Of a stretch of DNA of 64,000 nt, positions 25,686 to 34,307 are shown piece after piece. The notes beneath the pieces were generated by a model. It made no database searches, was not told where the DNA came from, and saw nothing but the letters and a program-made list of their open reading frames with translations. Source of the DNA: Pseudomonadota bacterium (GTDB lineage Bacteria > Pseudomonadota > Alphaproteobacteria > Micavibrionales > UBA2020); assembly GCA_021845905.1 (NCBI GenBank), contig JAJZVA010000002.1, positions 140,577 through 204,576 on the forward strand. Direction: 5' to 3'. The position numbers were made by a program, and so were the translations under genes. The stretch's first letter is position 1; every line of letters begins with the position of its first letter.

Positions 25686-26312
25686 ATGAATCAGAACAGT
25701 GCACGCGAGACAGCATGTGGCAAAAAACTCAAATATCACCACGGCGCGCTGCGGCCCGCCCTGCTCGAGGCGGCGGAGAAAATTCTCCTTGAAGACGGCA
25801 TCGACGCCTTGTCCCTGCGCGCGCTGGCCCGCGCGACGGGCGTGACGCAGGCCGCGCCCTACAGCCATTTCCGCGACAAGGACGAACTTCTCGCCGCCGT
25901 CGCGGAGCAGGGCTTTCAGCGTCTCGCGCTGGCCATGGTCGAGTCCGCGACGGGGCAGACCGCCGCGCGCGCGCGCATCGAGAGGCTGATCACCGCCTAT
26001 ATCCGCTTCGCGGTCGGGAACGATCAGCTCTTTCGTCTCATGTTCAGTCCTGCGCTCTCGGACATGAGAAACCATCCGACACTCGCCATGACGGCGGGGA
26101 AGAGTTATGCGCTGATCTCTGCGGTGCTGGCCAAACGCGAAAACGCCGATCCTGAGGAAACGCGCTTTCAGACGCTGGCCATCTGGAGCCTCTGCCACGG
26201 CCTTGCGCAGCTGATCATGGACGACAGAGTGAATATAGAGCAGTTCGGCACGGCAGACATCGCCGGTTTTGTCCGCCGCGCGGTCGGCCTGTTCGCGGCG
26301 CAACTGGCTTGA
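25686..26312 (+). CDS. TetR/AcrR-family transcriptional regulator with WHG C-terminal domain
   Basis: 208 residues. The N-terminal helix-turn-helix spans about 20-65 (LSLRALARATGVTQAAPYSH, then FRDKDELLAAVAEQGF). The ligand-binding half ends in AIWSLCHGLAQLIMDDR, the Trp-His-Gly signature of the TetR subgroup with a WHG domain. The ATG is preceded by GGGGGA. It is divergent from nadA across a 200-base region and convergent with the fructosamine kinase gene. Its target is unknown; it is not of the NadQ type, so control of nadA by it is possible but not indicated. Confidence 0.9.
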   Translation: MNQNSARETACGKKLKYHHGALRPALLEAAEKILLEDGIDALSLRALARATGVTQAAPYSHFRDKDELLAAVAEQGFQRLALAMVESATGQTAARARIERLITAYIRFAVGNDQLFRLMFSPALSDMRNHPTLAMTAGKSYALISAVLAKRENADPEETRFQTLAIWSLCHGLAQLIMDDRVNIEQFGTADIAGFVRRAVGLFAAQLA

Positions 26313-26345
26313 GCCGCCGCTTCAGGGCGCGGATAGCGCCTTGCG

Positions 26346-27194
26346 CTAAACGAACCTATCAATGATCTTTTTGGCTTTGTGGGCATAGGACGCGCCGAAG
26401 ATGCGCGTGTGCGCCAGCAACGGATAAAGACTGTAGAGGAACATCCGCTCCTCGAAGAATCCGGGGCGGATCGGGTTGATCTCGTTATAGCGGGCGAAGA
26501 AGCTCTCGTCGAACGTGTTGAGCAGGCGGATGTAGGCGAGCTCGATCTCCGGATCGGCATAATAGATCGCGGGGTCGAGAAACGCGGCGACCCGGTCGTT
26601 GCCGTTGATGATGTTGCCGCCCCACACGTCGCCGTGGATCAGCGACGGCGGTTGCGGGTCGCTGATGTATTTGTCGATCTTGCCCGCCAGCTTTTCGATT
26701 TTCTTCATCATGGCGGCGTCGATCTTGCCTTCTTCCAGCGCTTTGCCTGCCATGTGGAGCAGGCGCATATTGATGAAGAAATCTACCCATTTCGCGCTCT
26801 CTGCGTTGGGTTGCGGCAGGGGGCCGATCACCGTGTCGCGCGCGAGGCCGTATTGTTCCGCGCGGACCTGATGCAAGCCCGCCAGCGCTTCCGCTGCGTG
26901 ACGGTGACCGGCCGGGGCGAGGCTGTGGTGCGGGTTGATGAACTGCATGATGATGATGTGCGCGTTGCTGTAATAGACTTCCGGCACCGGCAGCCTCGAT
27001 TTTTCCTGAAGATAGTCGAGCATCCAGGCCTCGAGGTCCATCCCGCGCGGGGCGATCTTGGCGACGAACGTGTTGCGGCGGTCGGTGACAAGGCGGAAAA
27101 TCTGCACCGTGTTGGCGGCCGAGAGCGGCGCGAGGCTCAGGATTTTTTGCTGGAGATGCTTTTCGACTTCTTCCTGCAGGGCGGGCGTCAGCAT
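26346..27194 (-). CDS. Fructosamine kinase family protein
   Basis: 282 residues with the fructosamine-3-kinase hallmark LIHGDVWGGNIINGN near residues 190-205 and LDPAIYYADPEIELAYIRL shortly after, containing the catalytic Asp residues and metal ligand. The N-terminal lobe has VAKIAPRGMDLEAWMLDYL. Family members phosphorylate ketosamines on glycated proteins so that the sugar is released; bacterial members often act on ribulosamines. It is divergent from mnmC. An aminoglycoside phosphotransferase relationship is expected at fold level only. Confidence 0.88.
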   Translation of the reverse strand: MLTPALQEEVEKHLQQKILSLAPLSAANTVQIFRLVTDRRNTFVAKIAPRGMDLEAWMLDYLQEKSRLPVPEVYYSNAHIIIMQFINPHHSLAPAGHRHAAEALAGLHQVRAEQYGLARDTVIGPLPQPNAESAKWVDFFINMRLLHMAGKALEEGKIDAAMMKKIEKLAGKIDKYISDPQPPSLIHGDVWGGNIINGNDRVAAFLDPAIYYADPEIELAYIRLLNTFDESFFARYNEINPIRPGFFEERMFLYSLYPLLAHTRIFGASYAHKAKKIIDRFV

Positions 27195-27280
27195 GGATGT
27201 GGGACCTCTTGCGTCGTCTAATCTTTCTTGACCGCGCGCGGCGGCGTTTGTAGCTTTATCCGCACGCAGGAGGATCTATT

Positions 27281-29122
27281 GTGGCACTGAAGCCGGCGGA
27301 TTTGCAATGGTCTCAAGACGGAACGCCGCACAGCGCGGCGTTCGACGACGTCTATTTCCAGCGCGGAAGCGGGGTGGAGGAATCGCATTATGTTTTTCTG
27401 GAGAAAAACCGCTTGCCGGAACGGTTTGCGGCGGCGCAACAAACGGGGCGCGGTTTTCGCATCTGCGAGCTGGGCTTCGGCACGGGACTGAATTTTCTCC
27501 TTACGGCGCGGCTGTGGAAGCAGTCCGGCGCGGCGGGGGATTTGCTTTATGCCGGCGTGGAAAAACACCCGTTGCGGCGCGCGGACCTGACACGCGTTTT
27601 CTCCTTCTGGCCGGAGTTGCAAAGTTACTCCGCGCCGCTGCTGGCGCAATATCCGCCGCCGCTGGAGGGGTTTTATCATCTGCATTTTCCCGCTTTCAAT
27701 GCGCGGCTGATGCTGTGTCTTGGCGATGTGGCGGAGGTTTTGCCGGAAATTTCCGGCGCGTTCGACACCTGGTATCTCGACGGCTTCGCGCCCGCAAAAA
27801 ATCCCGCGATGTGGGATGAAAAGCTTTTCCCGCTGATCGCCGCGCGCACCAGGGCGGGCGGCACGCTCTCGACCTTTTCGTCGGCGGGCGCGGTCAGGCG
27901 CGGTCTTGCCGCCGCGGGCTTTTCGGCCGAAAAAACTCAAGGTTACGGCATAAAACGCGAGATGACGGTTGCGGAAAAAACGGCAAGCGGCGCGGCGGAA
28001 GGCGTGGAAAAAAGCCGCCCGAAAAACGTCACCGTGATCGGCGCGGGTCTGGCGGGTGCGGCGACGGCCTATGCTCTGGCGCAAAAAGGCTGTGCCGTGA
28101 CGGTGCTGGAGCGCAACGCCGGATGCGCGATGGAAACCTCGGGCAATCCTGTCGGCGTGGTTTATCCCAAGCTCACCGCCGACCGCTCGCCGATGGGAGC
28201 GTTTTTCCAGCACGGGTTCTTCTTCACCCGTCATCTGGCGACGGCGCTGGAGTTGCCGTCGTGGCGGGCGTGCGGCCTTTTCCAGCAGGATGTCGACGCC
28301 GCCATAGCCGCATGGCACGGCAAGCTTTCGCACAGCGGCTATTGGCCGCAGGAGTTCATGACGTATGAAGATGGCAAGGGCATGGACTTTCCCTTGGGCG
28401 GATTTCTTTCGCCGCCGGAGTTCGTCCGCCGGATGCTCGACCATCCCGGGATTGATGTGGTTTACAACCGTCCCGTCGCCGCGCTCGATGACATCGCGGG
28501 AGACGCGGTGGTCGTCGCGGGCGGGCTTGACGCGAAAAGTTTTTTGGAGACGCGTTGGCTGCCGCTGGTGACGGTGCGCGGACAGATCACGTTTTTGCGC
28601 GAAACCGCCCGTTCGCGCGCCATCAGCCGCGTGCTCTGCCATGACGGCGGCATTTCTCCCGCAGTGGAGGGCATTCACTATGCGGGCGCGACCTTTCATC
28701 GCGAGGACTTCGCTTCCCCCCTTCCGCGCGCGGAAGACGATGCGGAGAACCTCGCAACCCTGAACAGATATCTGCCGCAGTTCGGTTTTACGGCGGATGA
28801 TATCGCCGGATCACGCGCCGGTTTTCGTAGCGCTTTGCCCGATCATCTGCCCGCGCTCGGGCCCTGCCCCGACCATGCTGCCTTCACCACGCTGTTGCCG
28901 AGCCAGCTTCCGGGACGCGGCAAGCGGGTGGAGGGAAAGTTTCTGGGGCGCATTCACCTTGCGGCGGGGTTCGGCGGACAGGGGCTGACCGGCGCGCCGC
29001 TCGGCGGCGAGATTGTCGCCAGCCTGATCACCGGAGATGTGTTGCCCCTGCCGCAGAGCGTGCTGTCTTATCTTGCCCCCGAGCGGTTCATTTTGCGGGA
29101 TATCAAGCGCGGAAAAATATAA
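27281..29122 (+). CDS. mnmC: Bifunctional tRNA 5-methylaminomethyl-2-thiouridine modification enzyme MnmC
   Basis: Completes mnm5s2U at the tRNA wobble position. The N-terminal methyltransferase (about 1-235) carries ICELGFGTGLNFLLTARLW. The C-terminal FAD oxidase (about 245-613) carries VTVIGAGLAGAATAYALAQ and ends with GFGGQGLTGAPLGGEI. In this fused form the oxidase removes the carboxymethyl group and the methylase restores the methyl. The start is a GTG with AGGAGG seven bases upstream, a well-supported non-ATG start. Length (613) is slightly short of the E. coli enzyme. Confidence 0.95.
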   Translation: MALKPADLQWSQDGTPHSAAFDDVYFQRGSGVEESHYVFLEKNRLPERFAAAQQTGRGFRICELGFGTGLNFLLTARLWKQSGAAGDLLYAGVEKHPLRRADLTRVFSFWPELQSYSAPLLAQYPPPLEGFYHLHFPAFNARLMLCLGDVAEVLPEISGAFDTWYLDGFAPAKNPAMWDEKLFPLIAARTRAGGTLSTFSSAGAVRRGLAAAGFSAEKTQGYGIKREMTVAEKTASGAAEGVEKSRPKNVTVIGAGLAGAATAYALAQKGCAVTVLERNAGCAMETSGNPVGVVYPKLTADRSPMGAFFQHGFFFTRHLATALELPSWRACGLFQQDVDAAIAAWHGKLSHSGYWPQEFMTYEDGKGMDFPLGGFLSPPEFVRRMLDHPGIDVVYNRPVAALDDIAGDAVVVAGGLDAKSFLETRWLPLVTVRGQITFLRETARSRAISRVLCHDGGISPAVEGIHYAGATFHREDFASPLPRAEDDAENLATLNRYLPQFGFTADDIAGSRAGFRSALPDHLPALGPCPDHAAFTTLLPSQLPGRGKRVEGKFLGRIHLAAGFGGQGLTGAPLGGEIVASLITGDVLPLPQSVLSYLAPERFILRDIKRGKI

Positions 29123-29123
29123 A

Positions 29124-29156
29124 TCATTGAAATATAATATCATTTTATTTCAATGA
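29124..29156. repeat. Inverted repeat with ATTGAAAT/ATTTCAAT arms
   Basis: TCATTGAAATA (29124-29134) and TATTTCAATGA (29146-29156) are perfect 11-base arms around an 11-base AT spacer, starting right after the mnmC stop and upstream of the next orphan gene. A third ATTTCAAT lies at 29212-29219. No T-run follows, so it is more operator-like than terminator-like. Confidence 0.6.
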
Positions 29157-29231
29157 ATATATTGCGTAAAATATAAAAATCTTATATATTATGAAATAAT
29201 AAAACCAGAGCATTTCAATATGGAGAAAAAC

Positions 29232-30008
29232 ATGAAACAGACGCAAAAAGAAGTCAAATTCGCTTTCAACTTTCCGCAAGGGATGGTCTTTTTTCTGAAA
29301 GATGAACATTCCGGCGAAGCGGGTAAAGCCTATTTCAAGCCGCATCAGAGCGTCGACGCCTTCGAGATATCCGGAGAACGCAAGGAATTGTTCGGCAAGC
29401 ATGCCCTGACCGTAGAAAAGAACAAAGAGACCGGCGCGGGCGGTTACAGCGTGGTTTACGAATTCTTCTGGACCGGCGCGGCCCCGGACATCCGTCTGGT
29501 GAACGATAAAAAAACCGTGACCGGCGTGTTGCTGGTCAGCGATGCCGCCGCGCGCATGAGCGATGATATCGCGGCGGGGAAAATCATCCTTCGCGATGCG
29601 GAAGACATGAAGCCGGAGCGGATTTTCAACGCCGCGGTTTTCGCCGACGGGCGCATTCTTATCCAGCTTTTCGACAAGCGCGAGCTTTATCTCGGCACGC
29701 CCGGCAACTACAAGAAGCTCGACGCCAAGCTCCTCGCCCAAGGGGGATGCAGCATGTATTACAAGACGCGCGGCGGCGTTGAGATCAGCCTGCCATACAG
29801 TTATGGCGGCCCCGGCACGAAGGACATTCCCGTCGCGGGCGGAGAAATACTGAAATATCTCAATGTCGCCCCCGGCACGGATCCCGCGGAACTGGGTCTC
29901 GTATTGCCGCCGCGCGTCAAGGCGCCGGATCCCTTCTCACCGGAGCTGGAAAAGAGCAATCCGCCGCCCGCGCGGAAAAACGGTTTTCCCAAGCCGCCCG
30001 GTCTTTAA
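29232..30008 (+). CDS. Orphan protein of unknown function
   Basis: 258 residues from ATG 29232, selected because GGAG lies six bases upstream; an ATG at 29220 overlaps that site. The protein is soluble with alternating beta-like hydrophobic segments (VKFAFNFPQGMVFFLKDE, then GYSVVYEFFW), a second region with RIFNAAVFADGRILIQLFDK, and a Pro/Lys-rich C-terminus. No signal peptide. I do not recognise a family. It stands alone, with a long AT-rich upstream region and the inverted repeat described above. Codon and base use suggest an accessory gene. Confidence 0.72.
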   Translation: MKQTQKEVKFAFNFPQGMVFFLKDEHSGEAGKAYFKPHQSVDAFEISGERKELFGKHALTVEKNKETGAGGYSVVYEFFWTGAAPDIRLVNDKKTVTGVLLVSDAAARMSDDIAAGKIILRDAEDMKPERIFNAAVFADGRILIQLFDKRELYLGTPGNYKKLDAKLLAQGGCSMYYKTRGGVEISLPYSYGGPGTKDIPVAGGEILKYLNVAPGTDPAELGLVLPPRVKAPDPFSPELEKSNPPPARKNGFPKPPGL

Positions 30009-30038
30009 AGTCTTCCGGTCTTGCATTCCGTCTGTTGC

Positions 30039-30731
30039 TTAAGTGGCCGTCATGCGCATGTTTTCCGGCAGGTCTGCGTCGCGCACCGGAGCGTAAGCGT
30101 TGACATGGCTTGAAGGAAACCTGAAATCCCACCACTCCTCCGGCAGCGGCACGAGCGCGCGACCGAGATCTTTGGCGGCCTCCATCATCGACTCTTCCAG
30201 AACGCGGCGGTGATAAAGGATGCGCTGATTGCGCGCTTCGTCGTCGCAAAAGCGCGTGGCGTTGCGCGCGGCGGGGTTGTCGCGGATGTCTTCGGCGAAG
30301 AAATCGAACTTTGTCCCCATGTCGATCTTCTCGCCGTTCGCGTCGATCAGCACGATATCCGCCGCCATGCCGCGCGGATGCCCGCCGCCGCCGGGCAGGG
30401 AGAGCAGATTGTCCGGCCCTGCAAGCCACTGCGGGTGCGCTTTCACCACGGCTGTTTCGCGCATGCGCTGTTGCGCCTCGACGGTGCGTAAGCAGTCCTT
30501 GACTTCGAAGAGCCATCCCGTCCTCTCAAAGCAGATGTCCGCCGCGAGGAGAATGACCGGCGCGAAGTCCTTGTGCGCCCAAAGGCGCGCGTCCGCGCGG
30601 TAGATGTCCTCCCTGAAGACGTTTTCAGGATGTCGCGGATCGGCATAGACGAGGTCGATTTTGAGCGGATGCGCCGCCGCGAAGTCGTCGAGCGCGACGA
30701 GATCTTCGGGCGGAATGGGAACGAGGCTCAT
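30039..30731 (-). CDS. D-alanyl-D-alanine dipeptidase (VanX/DdpX family)
   Basis: Zinc dipeptidase that splits D-Ala-D-Ala released from peptidoglycan. The 230-residue protein shows GGGHPRGMAADIVLID (first two zinc ligands His and Asp) near residues 115-130 and EEWWDFRFPSSHVNAY near 195-210 (catalytic Glu and the third ligand region), both diagnostic of M15D peptidases. No signal peptide is visible, so it is probably cytosolic and recycles D-Ala. Its start overlaps the cheZ stop (ATGA), an odd pairing with chemotaxis genes. Confidence 0.88.
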   Translation of the reverse strand: MSLVPIPPEDLVALDDFAAAHPLKIDLVYADPRHPENVFREDIYRADARLWAHKDFAPVILLAADICFERTGWLFEVKDCLRTVEAQQRMRETAVVKAHPQWLAGPDNLLSLPGGGGHPRGMAADIVLIDANGEKIDMGTKFDFFAEDIRDNPAARNATRFCDDEARNQRILYHRRVLEESMMEAAKDLGRALVPLPEEWWDFRFPSSHVNAYAPVRDADLPENMRMTAT

Positions 30732-31357
30732 TTATCGAAGCTGGAGAGCAACGCGTCGATTTCTTCCTGCGAGCTGGCGGGGCCGCCGAGTTGCGGGCCG
30801 TTGAGCAATCCCCCGTCGGCTTTCTTTTTGTCTTCTTTTGCAGAGGATTGTCCGCCCGTGGCGGCGTCCTGCACGTTGCCGAAAGCGCTGACGATCTCGG
30901 AGACTTTGGATTCGATGTTTTTCAGCGTCTTGACGACCTTGGTGATGCGCTGGCCGGTGATGTCCTGAAAGCCGCAGGCCTCGTAGATGGCCGTGATGTC
31001 GGCGGCGATTTCGGGGCCCGCGGGCGCGGGCAGGTCTCCTGCGTGTTTCTCGATTTTCTCGCAGGCGTCCATGATTGCGCCGGTGGCCTTCGCCGTCTCC
31101 TCGACCACGGCGTCGAGCTCGTCCGTCGCTGTCGGGATATGGTTGTGGCTGATCTCGATCGAGCGCAGTTGCGCGAGCTCGGAGCGCATGTTTTCGATAT
31201 AGGTGGCGAGCGTGGAGAGCTCATGATGCAGTTTGGCGTTTTCGCTGCTCGACTGGTCGATGTTGCCCATCACCGAGCGGATGATCTCGATGACTTCCTT
31301 GCGGCTGTAGGCGCGGTCTTTGAGCTTGTCGGCGGCGGCCTGCGTTGATGCGTTCAT
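30728..31357 (-). CDS. cheZ: Chemotaxis protein phosphatase CheZ
   Basis: Dephosphorylates CheY-P to end the motor signal. The long helical 209-residue protein has the active-site block ACGFQDITGQRITKVVKTLK with its catalytic Gln, and ends in SQEEIDALLSSFDK, the C-terminal CheY-binding helix. ATG 31357 is used; a TTG at 31378 overlapping the cheY stop would add seven residues. It follows cheY by 17 bases. CheZ occurs in only part of the alphaproteobacteria. Confidence 0.92.
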   Translation of the reverse strand: MNASTQAAADKLKDRAYSRKEVIEIIRSVMGNIDQSSSENAKLHHELSTLATYIENMRSELAQLRSIEISHNHIPTATDELDAVVEETAKATGAIMDACEKIEKHAGDLPAPAGPEIAADITAIYEACGFQDITGQRITKVVKTLKNIESKVSEIVSAFGNVQDAATGGQSSAKEDKKKADGGLLNGPQLGGPASSQEEIDALLSSFDK

Positions 31358-31374
31358 GTGATCGGTTCCGTCGG

Positions 31375-31755
31375 TCAAAATTCGCCAAGAACGCTGGTGA
31401 GTTTTGTTTTCAGCGTGTCGGCATTGAAAGGCTTGACGATGTAGTTGTTGACGCCCGCCTCCTTGGCGGCGATGACGTTTTCGGTCTTCGATTCCGCGGT
31501 GACCATGATGAACGGCACCTTGCTGCCGCTGCCGCGCACGCTTTTCAGCAGGTCGAGGCCGGTCATCGGCTCCATGTTCCAGTCGGAGATGATCAGGCCG
31601 TAGGGTTTTTCGCCGATTTTCGTGAGCGCGGAGCCGCCGTCCGTCGCCTCATCGATGTTGTTGAACCCGAGCTGCTTCAGGAGGTTCTTGATGATGCGGA
31701 TCATGGTCTGATAGTCGTCCACCACGAGAATGTTCATGTTTTTGTCGACAGCCAC
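31375..31755 (-). CDS. cheY: Chemotaxis response regulator CheY
   Basis: A 126-residue single receiver domain. Acidic pair in VVDDYQTM, phospho-acceptor Asp in IISDWNMEPMTG near residue 59, Thr in MVTAESK and Lys in YIVKPF are all present. The DWNMP-like motif and size identify CheY, the diffusible motor-switch regulator. It is paired with cheZ downstream and separated from motE by 130 bases that contain a near-match CtrA box. Confidence 0.95.
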   Translation of the reverse strand: MAVDKNMNILVVDDYQTMIRIIKNLLKQLGFNNIDEATDGGSALTKIGEKPYGLIISDWNMEPMTGLDLLKSVRGSGSKVPFIMVTAESKTENVIAAKEAGVNNYIVKPFNADTLKTKLTSVLGEF

Positions 31756-31834
31756 GTTTCCCCTCCACTGTTCCGGCCCTGCGGAAAAAACGCCTTCCCG
31801 CGCGAATGTATTTATAATTGTGACTCAGAAACGA

Positions 31835-31849
31835 TTAAGCAACAGTAAA
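31835..31849. promoter_or_regulatory. Near-match CtrA-type box upstream of cheY
   Basis: TTAAGCAACAGTAAA fits TTAA-N7-TTAA with one mismatch in the second half. It lies about 80 bases upstream of the cheY start. Support is weaker than for the perfect boxes at 1739, 50225 and 59907. Confidence 0.3.
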
Positions 31850-31885
31850 TTTCCGCGTATTCTTCATGCGCGTTGACATATTCGT

Positions 31886-32686
31886 TTATTTTTGGGAGGG
31901 CGATGACGTGAGTGTGCCGGTCGTCGCCTTGAGCTTGCAGGGGTCGTCTGCGGGCAGGCGCGGCAGGCGGCGCTGGTTTTCAAGCTCGATCGTCACTTCG
32001 CGCGCCTTTCCGGGGTCCATCGCAGCGAGGATCGGCGAGGATTTGCGCTCGTTCATGCGCGCGATGACCGGCAAGAGGTCGCTCATCTGCATGGCGTTGA
32101 AGATGGCGGCGGCGTTCGACGGTTTCATGTTCTGGTAGATCTTGACGAGGCTGTCGAGCCGCGCGTCTTCCGCCGTCTTTTGCTGGTTGAGCAGGTTTTC
32201 GAGCGCGCTTCTGATTTTGTTCATCTCGGCGATCTTGCGGTCGATTTCGACGCCGGCCGCCTTGAGCAGGGCTTCGCGCTGGCCGATCTCGGCCGCGCGC
32301 TTGTTGAGCTCGTCGCGGCGTTTGGAAAGGTCCTGCAGGATCTGGATTTCGGACGCGCTGAAGTTCTGGTCGCCGGAGGCGATCGGCGGCGGAGCCGTGC
32401 CGCCGCCCGTCGCGCTGTCCGCATTCCCGCTTGCGCCGCCGTCCGTATTGTCCGCGTCGGCGGTGGACGGAGTGCTTGCGTCCGCGATCTGCTGCGTGCC
32501 GGAGGCCGCGCTTGAATCAGGCGCCGTGGCGCCCGGAACGGGCTGGAAACCCTGCGATGAATCCGTGGCGGCGGCGGCGGATTTTTGCGGCGCGAAGGTG
32601 GCGATATCCGCAAGCCTGATCAGGAAGGCGAAGGAAAAAACCGCCATCAGCAGGGTAAATGCGTTTATTTTTTTCAGGATCTTCAT
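31886..32686 (-). CDS. MotE-like flagellar protein
   Basis: 266 residues: an N-terminal membrane anchor (about 5-28), a low-complexity Ala/Ser/Thr/Pro-rich periplasmic linker (about 35-105), a coiled coil (about 110-175, DLSKRRDELNKRAAEIGQRE) and a C-terminal MgtE-N-like part with MKPSNAAAIFNAMQMSDLLP. This order matches MotE, the periplasmic chaperone for MotC in alphaproteobacteria. Last gene of the fliL-fliM-DUF6468-motE run, 16 bases after its neighbour. Confidence 0.8.
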   Translation of the reverse strand: MKILKKINAFTLLMAVFSFAFLIRLADIATFAPQKSAAAATDSSQGFQPVPGATAPDSSAASGTQQIADASTPSTADADNTDGGASGNADSATGGGTAPPPIASGDQNFSASEIQILQDLSKRRDELNKRAAEIGQREALLKAAGVEIDRKIAEMNKIRSALENLLNQQKTAEDARLDSLVKIYQNMKPSNAAAIFNAMQMSDLLPVIARMNERKSSPILAAMDPGKAREVTIELENQRRLPRLPADDPCKLKATTGTLTSSPSQK

Positions 32687-32702
32687 GCGGCGTCATCCCT
32701 GC

Positions 32703-33173
32703 TCATGATTGCTGTTTGGCTTTGACGGCTTCGAGAAGCTCTTTTTCGGCGCGGGTGCGCGGTCGCGCCTCGGGCGCGGAAATTGCTTTCTCCGGCGCGG
32801 AAGTTTTTTCCACGGCGGGGTTTCTTTGCGGTTCTGCCGCGGTTTTTGCGCTTTTTTCAGCCAGGGACTCAAGCCTGTCGGCGAGGCTGTCGCCCGCCGC
32901 GATCACGATTTCGAGCTCGTCTGCCATGGCGCGTGATTTGTTGATGCGTTCCTGCAGGGCGTCGCCTTCGCCCTCTGCCATGTCCTTGAAGGCTTTTATC
33001 GCGTCGGCCGCGCGGTCGGCGGCGGTATTGAGCGACTGGATCAGGAGTTCGAAAGACCGGCGGTCGGCGCGCATGCGCTCGAACTGGCGCGAAAGCCGGA
33101 TGCAATAGAAAATCGCCGCGCCGCAGGCGGCGAGCGTGAGCGTGTCGAGGGCGATGGTGGCGGAGACGTGCAT
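32703..33173 (-). CDS. DUF6468 flagellar-locus membrane protein
   Basis: 156 residues. One N-terminal membrane helix (TLTLAACGAAIFYCI) is followed by a coiled coil (about 25-105) and a Lys/Ala/Pro-rich tail. Proteins of this shape between fliM and motE in alphaproteobacteria belong to DUF6468. A role in the flagellar basal body or motor is inferred from this constant position. It starts three bases after the fliM stop. Confidence 0.75.
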   Translation of the reverse strand: MHVSATIALDTLTLAACGAAIFYCIRLSRQFERMRADRRSFELLIQSLNTAADRAADAIKAFKDMAEGEGDALQERINKSRAMADELEIVIAAGDSLADRLESLAEKSAKTAAEPQRNPAVEKTSAPEKAISAPEARPRTRAEKELLEAVKAKQQS

Positions 33174-33176
33174 CGC

Positions 33177-34307
33177 CTAGATATCCTCCGCCTGTTCGGG
33201 CTCGATGTATTCCTCGATACTGCAGGCGATGGCGTCCTGCTTTTGCCCGACTTTGGCCATGAACATGCTCTGGTCTCCGACGCGCATTTCGATGAGGTCG
33301 TTGGGACGGGTGTTGAACATCACCGTCGAGCCGGGCTTCCAGTTGACCATGTCGTCGAGCGAGACGACGGTTTCGCCGAGGATGGCGGAGAGGGCGATAT
33401 CCGTCTGGTAAAGCTCGCGCGTCAGGTGCGTCTCCCAGATGACGTCGCGGCCGAATTTTTCACCCATGAACATCTGGAGCAGCAGTTCGCGGATCGGCTC
33501 CAGCGTCGCGTAGGGGATCATGATCTCGATGCGGCCCGAACGGTCGCCCATGTCGATGCGCAGGCGCACCAGCACGCCGGCGTTGTTCGACTGGGTGATG
33601 GTGGCGAACCTCGGGTTGGTCTCGATGCGGTCGAGACGGAAAGAGACCGGCGACAGCGGGTCGAAGGCCGAAGAGAGGTCGTTCAGGACCACGTGGGTCA
33701 TGCGTTCGATCAGTTTGGTTTCGATGGTCGTGTAAGGGCGTCCCTCGACGCGCAAGGCGGAGGTGCCGCGCCGTCCGCCCAGAAGCACGTCGACGATGGC
33801 GTAGATGAGCGCGCTGTCGACCACCATCAGCCCGTGATCGTCCCACTCCTCGGCGTTGAAGATGGCGAGCATCGCGGGCAGGGGGATGGAATTGAGGTAA
33901 TCGCCGAAGCGCACCGAGGAAATGTGATCGAGGCTGATCTCGACGTTGTCGGACGTGAGGTTGCGCAAAGAAGTGGACATCAGGCGCACGAGCCGGTCGA
34001 AGACGATGTCTAGCATCGGCAGGCGTTCGTAGTTGACCAGCGCGGAGTTGATCAGCTCCATGATGCCGGTTTTGGTGCCGCCGTTCTCGTCGTCGTCGAA
34101 GCCGAGCAGGCTGTCGATCTCATTCTGGTCGAGGACGCGGCCATCCGCGCCGACGTTCCCTCCGCCCGCAGCGGCCTGCGGCGCGCTTGCGGCATCGCCT
34201 CCGCCGGTGTCGGCGGCGGCCTGCGCTTCCCATTCAGCCATCATTTTGGCTTCTTCTTCGGATTGCGGCTTCGGGCCGCCGGGATTTTCGTCGGCGGGCG
34301 TTGTCAT
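33177..34307 (-). CDS. fliM: Flagellar motor switch protein FliM
   Basis: C-ring protein that binds CheY-P and controls rotation direction. The 376-residue protein has an N-terminal low-complexity region, the LDQNEIDSLLGFDD CheY-binding motif near residues 58-72, the middle GGxxG-containing domain (VDVLLGGRRG), and a C-terminal SpoA domain ending with VMFNTRPNDLIEMRVGDQ. The start overlaps fliL by ATGA. The 55-residue extension before the CheY-binding motif is longer than in enteric FliM. Confidence 0.95.
   Translation of the reverse strand: MTTPADENPGGPKPQSEEEAKMMAEWEAQAAADTGGGDAASAPQAAAGGGNVGADGRVLDQNEIDSLLGFDDDENGGTKTGIMELINSALVNYERLPMLDIVFDRLVRLMSTSLRNLTSDNVEISLDHISSVRFGDYLNSIPLPAMLAIFNAEEWDDHGLMVVDSALIYAIVDVLLGGRRGTSALRVEGRPYTTIETKLIERMTHVVLNDLSSAFDPLSPVSFRLDRIETNPRFATITQSNNAGVLVRLRIDMGDRSGRIEIMIPYATLEPIRELLLQMFMGEKFGRDVIWETHLTRELYQTDIALSAILGETVVSLDDMVNWKPGSTVMFNTRPNDLIEMRVGDQSMFMAKVGQKQDAIACSIEEYIEPEQAEDI

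Noticed and set aside
26316-26335. GGCGC/GCGCC hairpin in the gap between the TetR and fructosamine kinase genes
   Set aside because: The stem is short and has no T-run, so it is not supported as a terminator.
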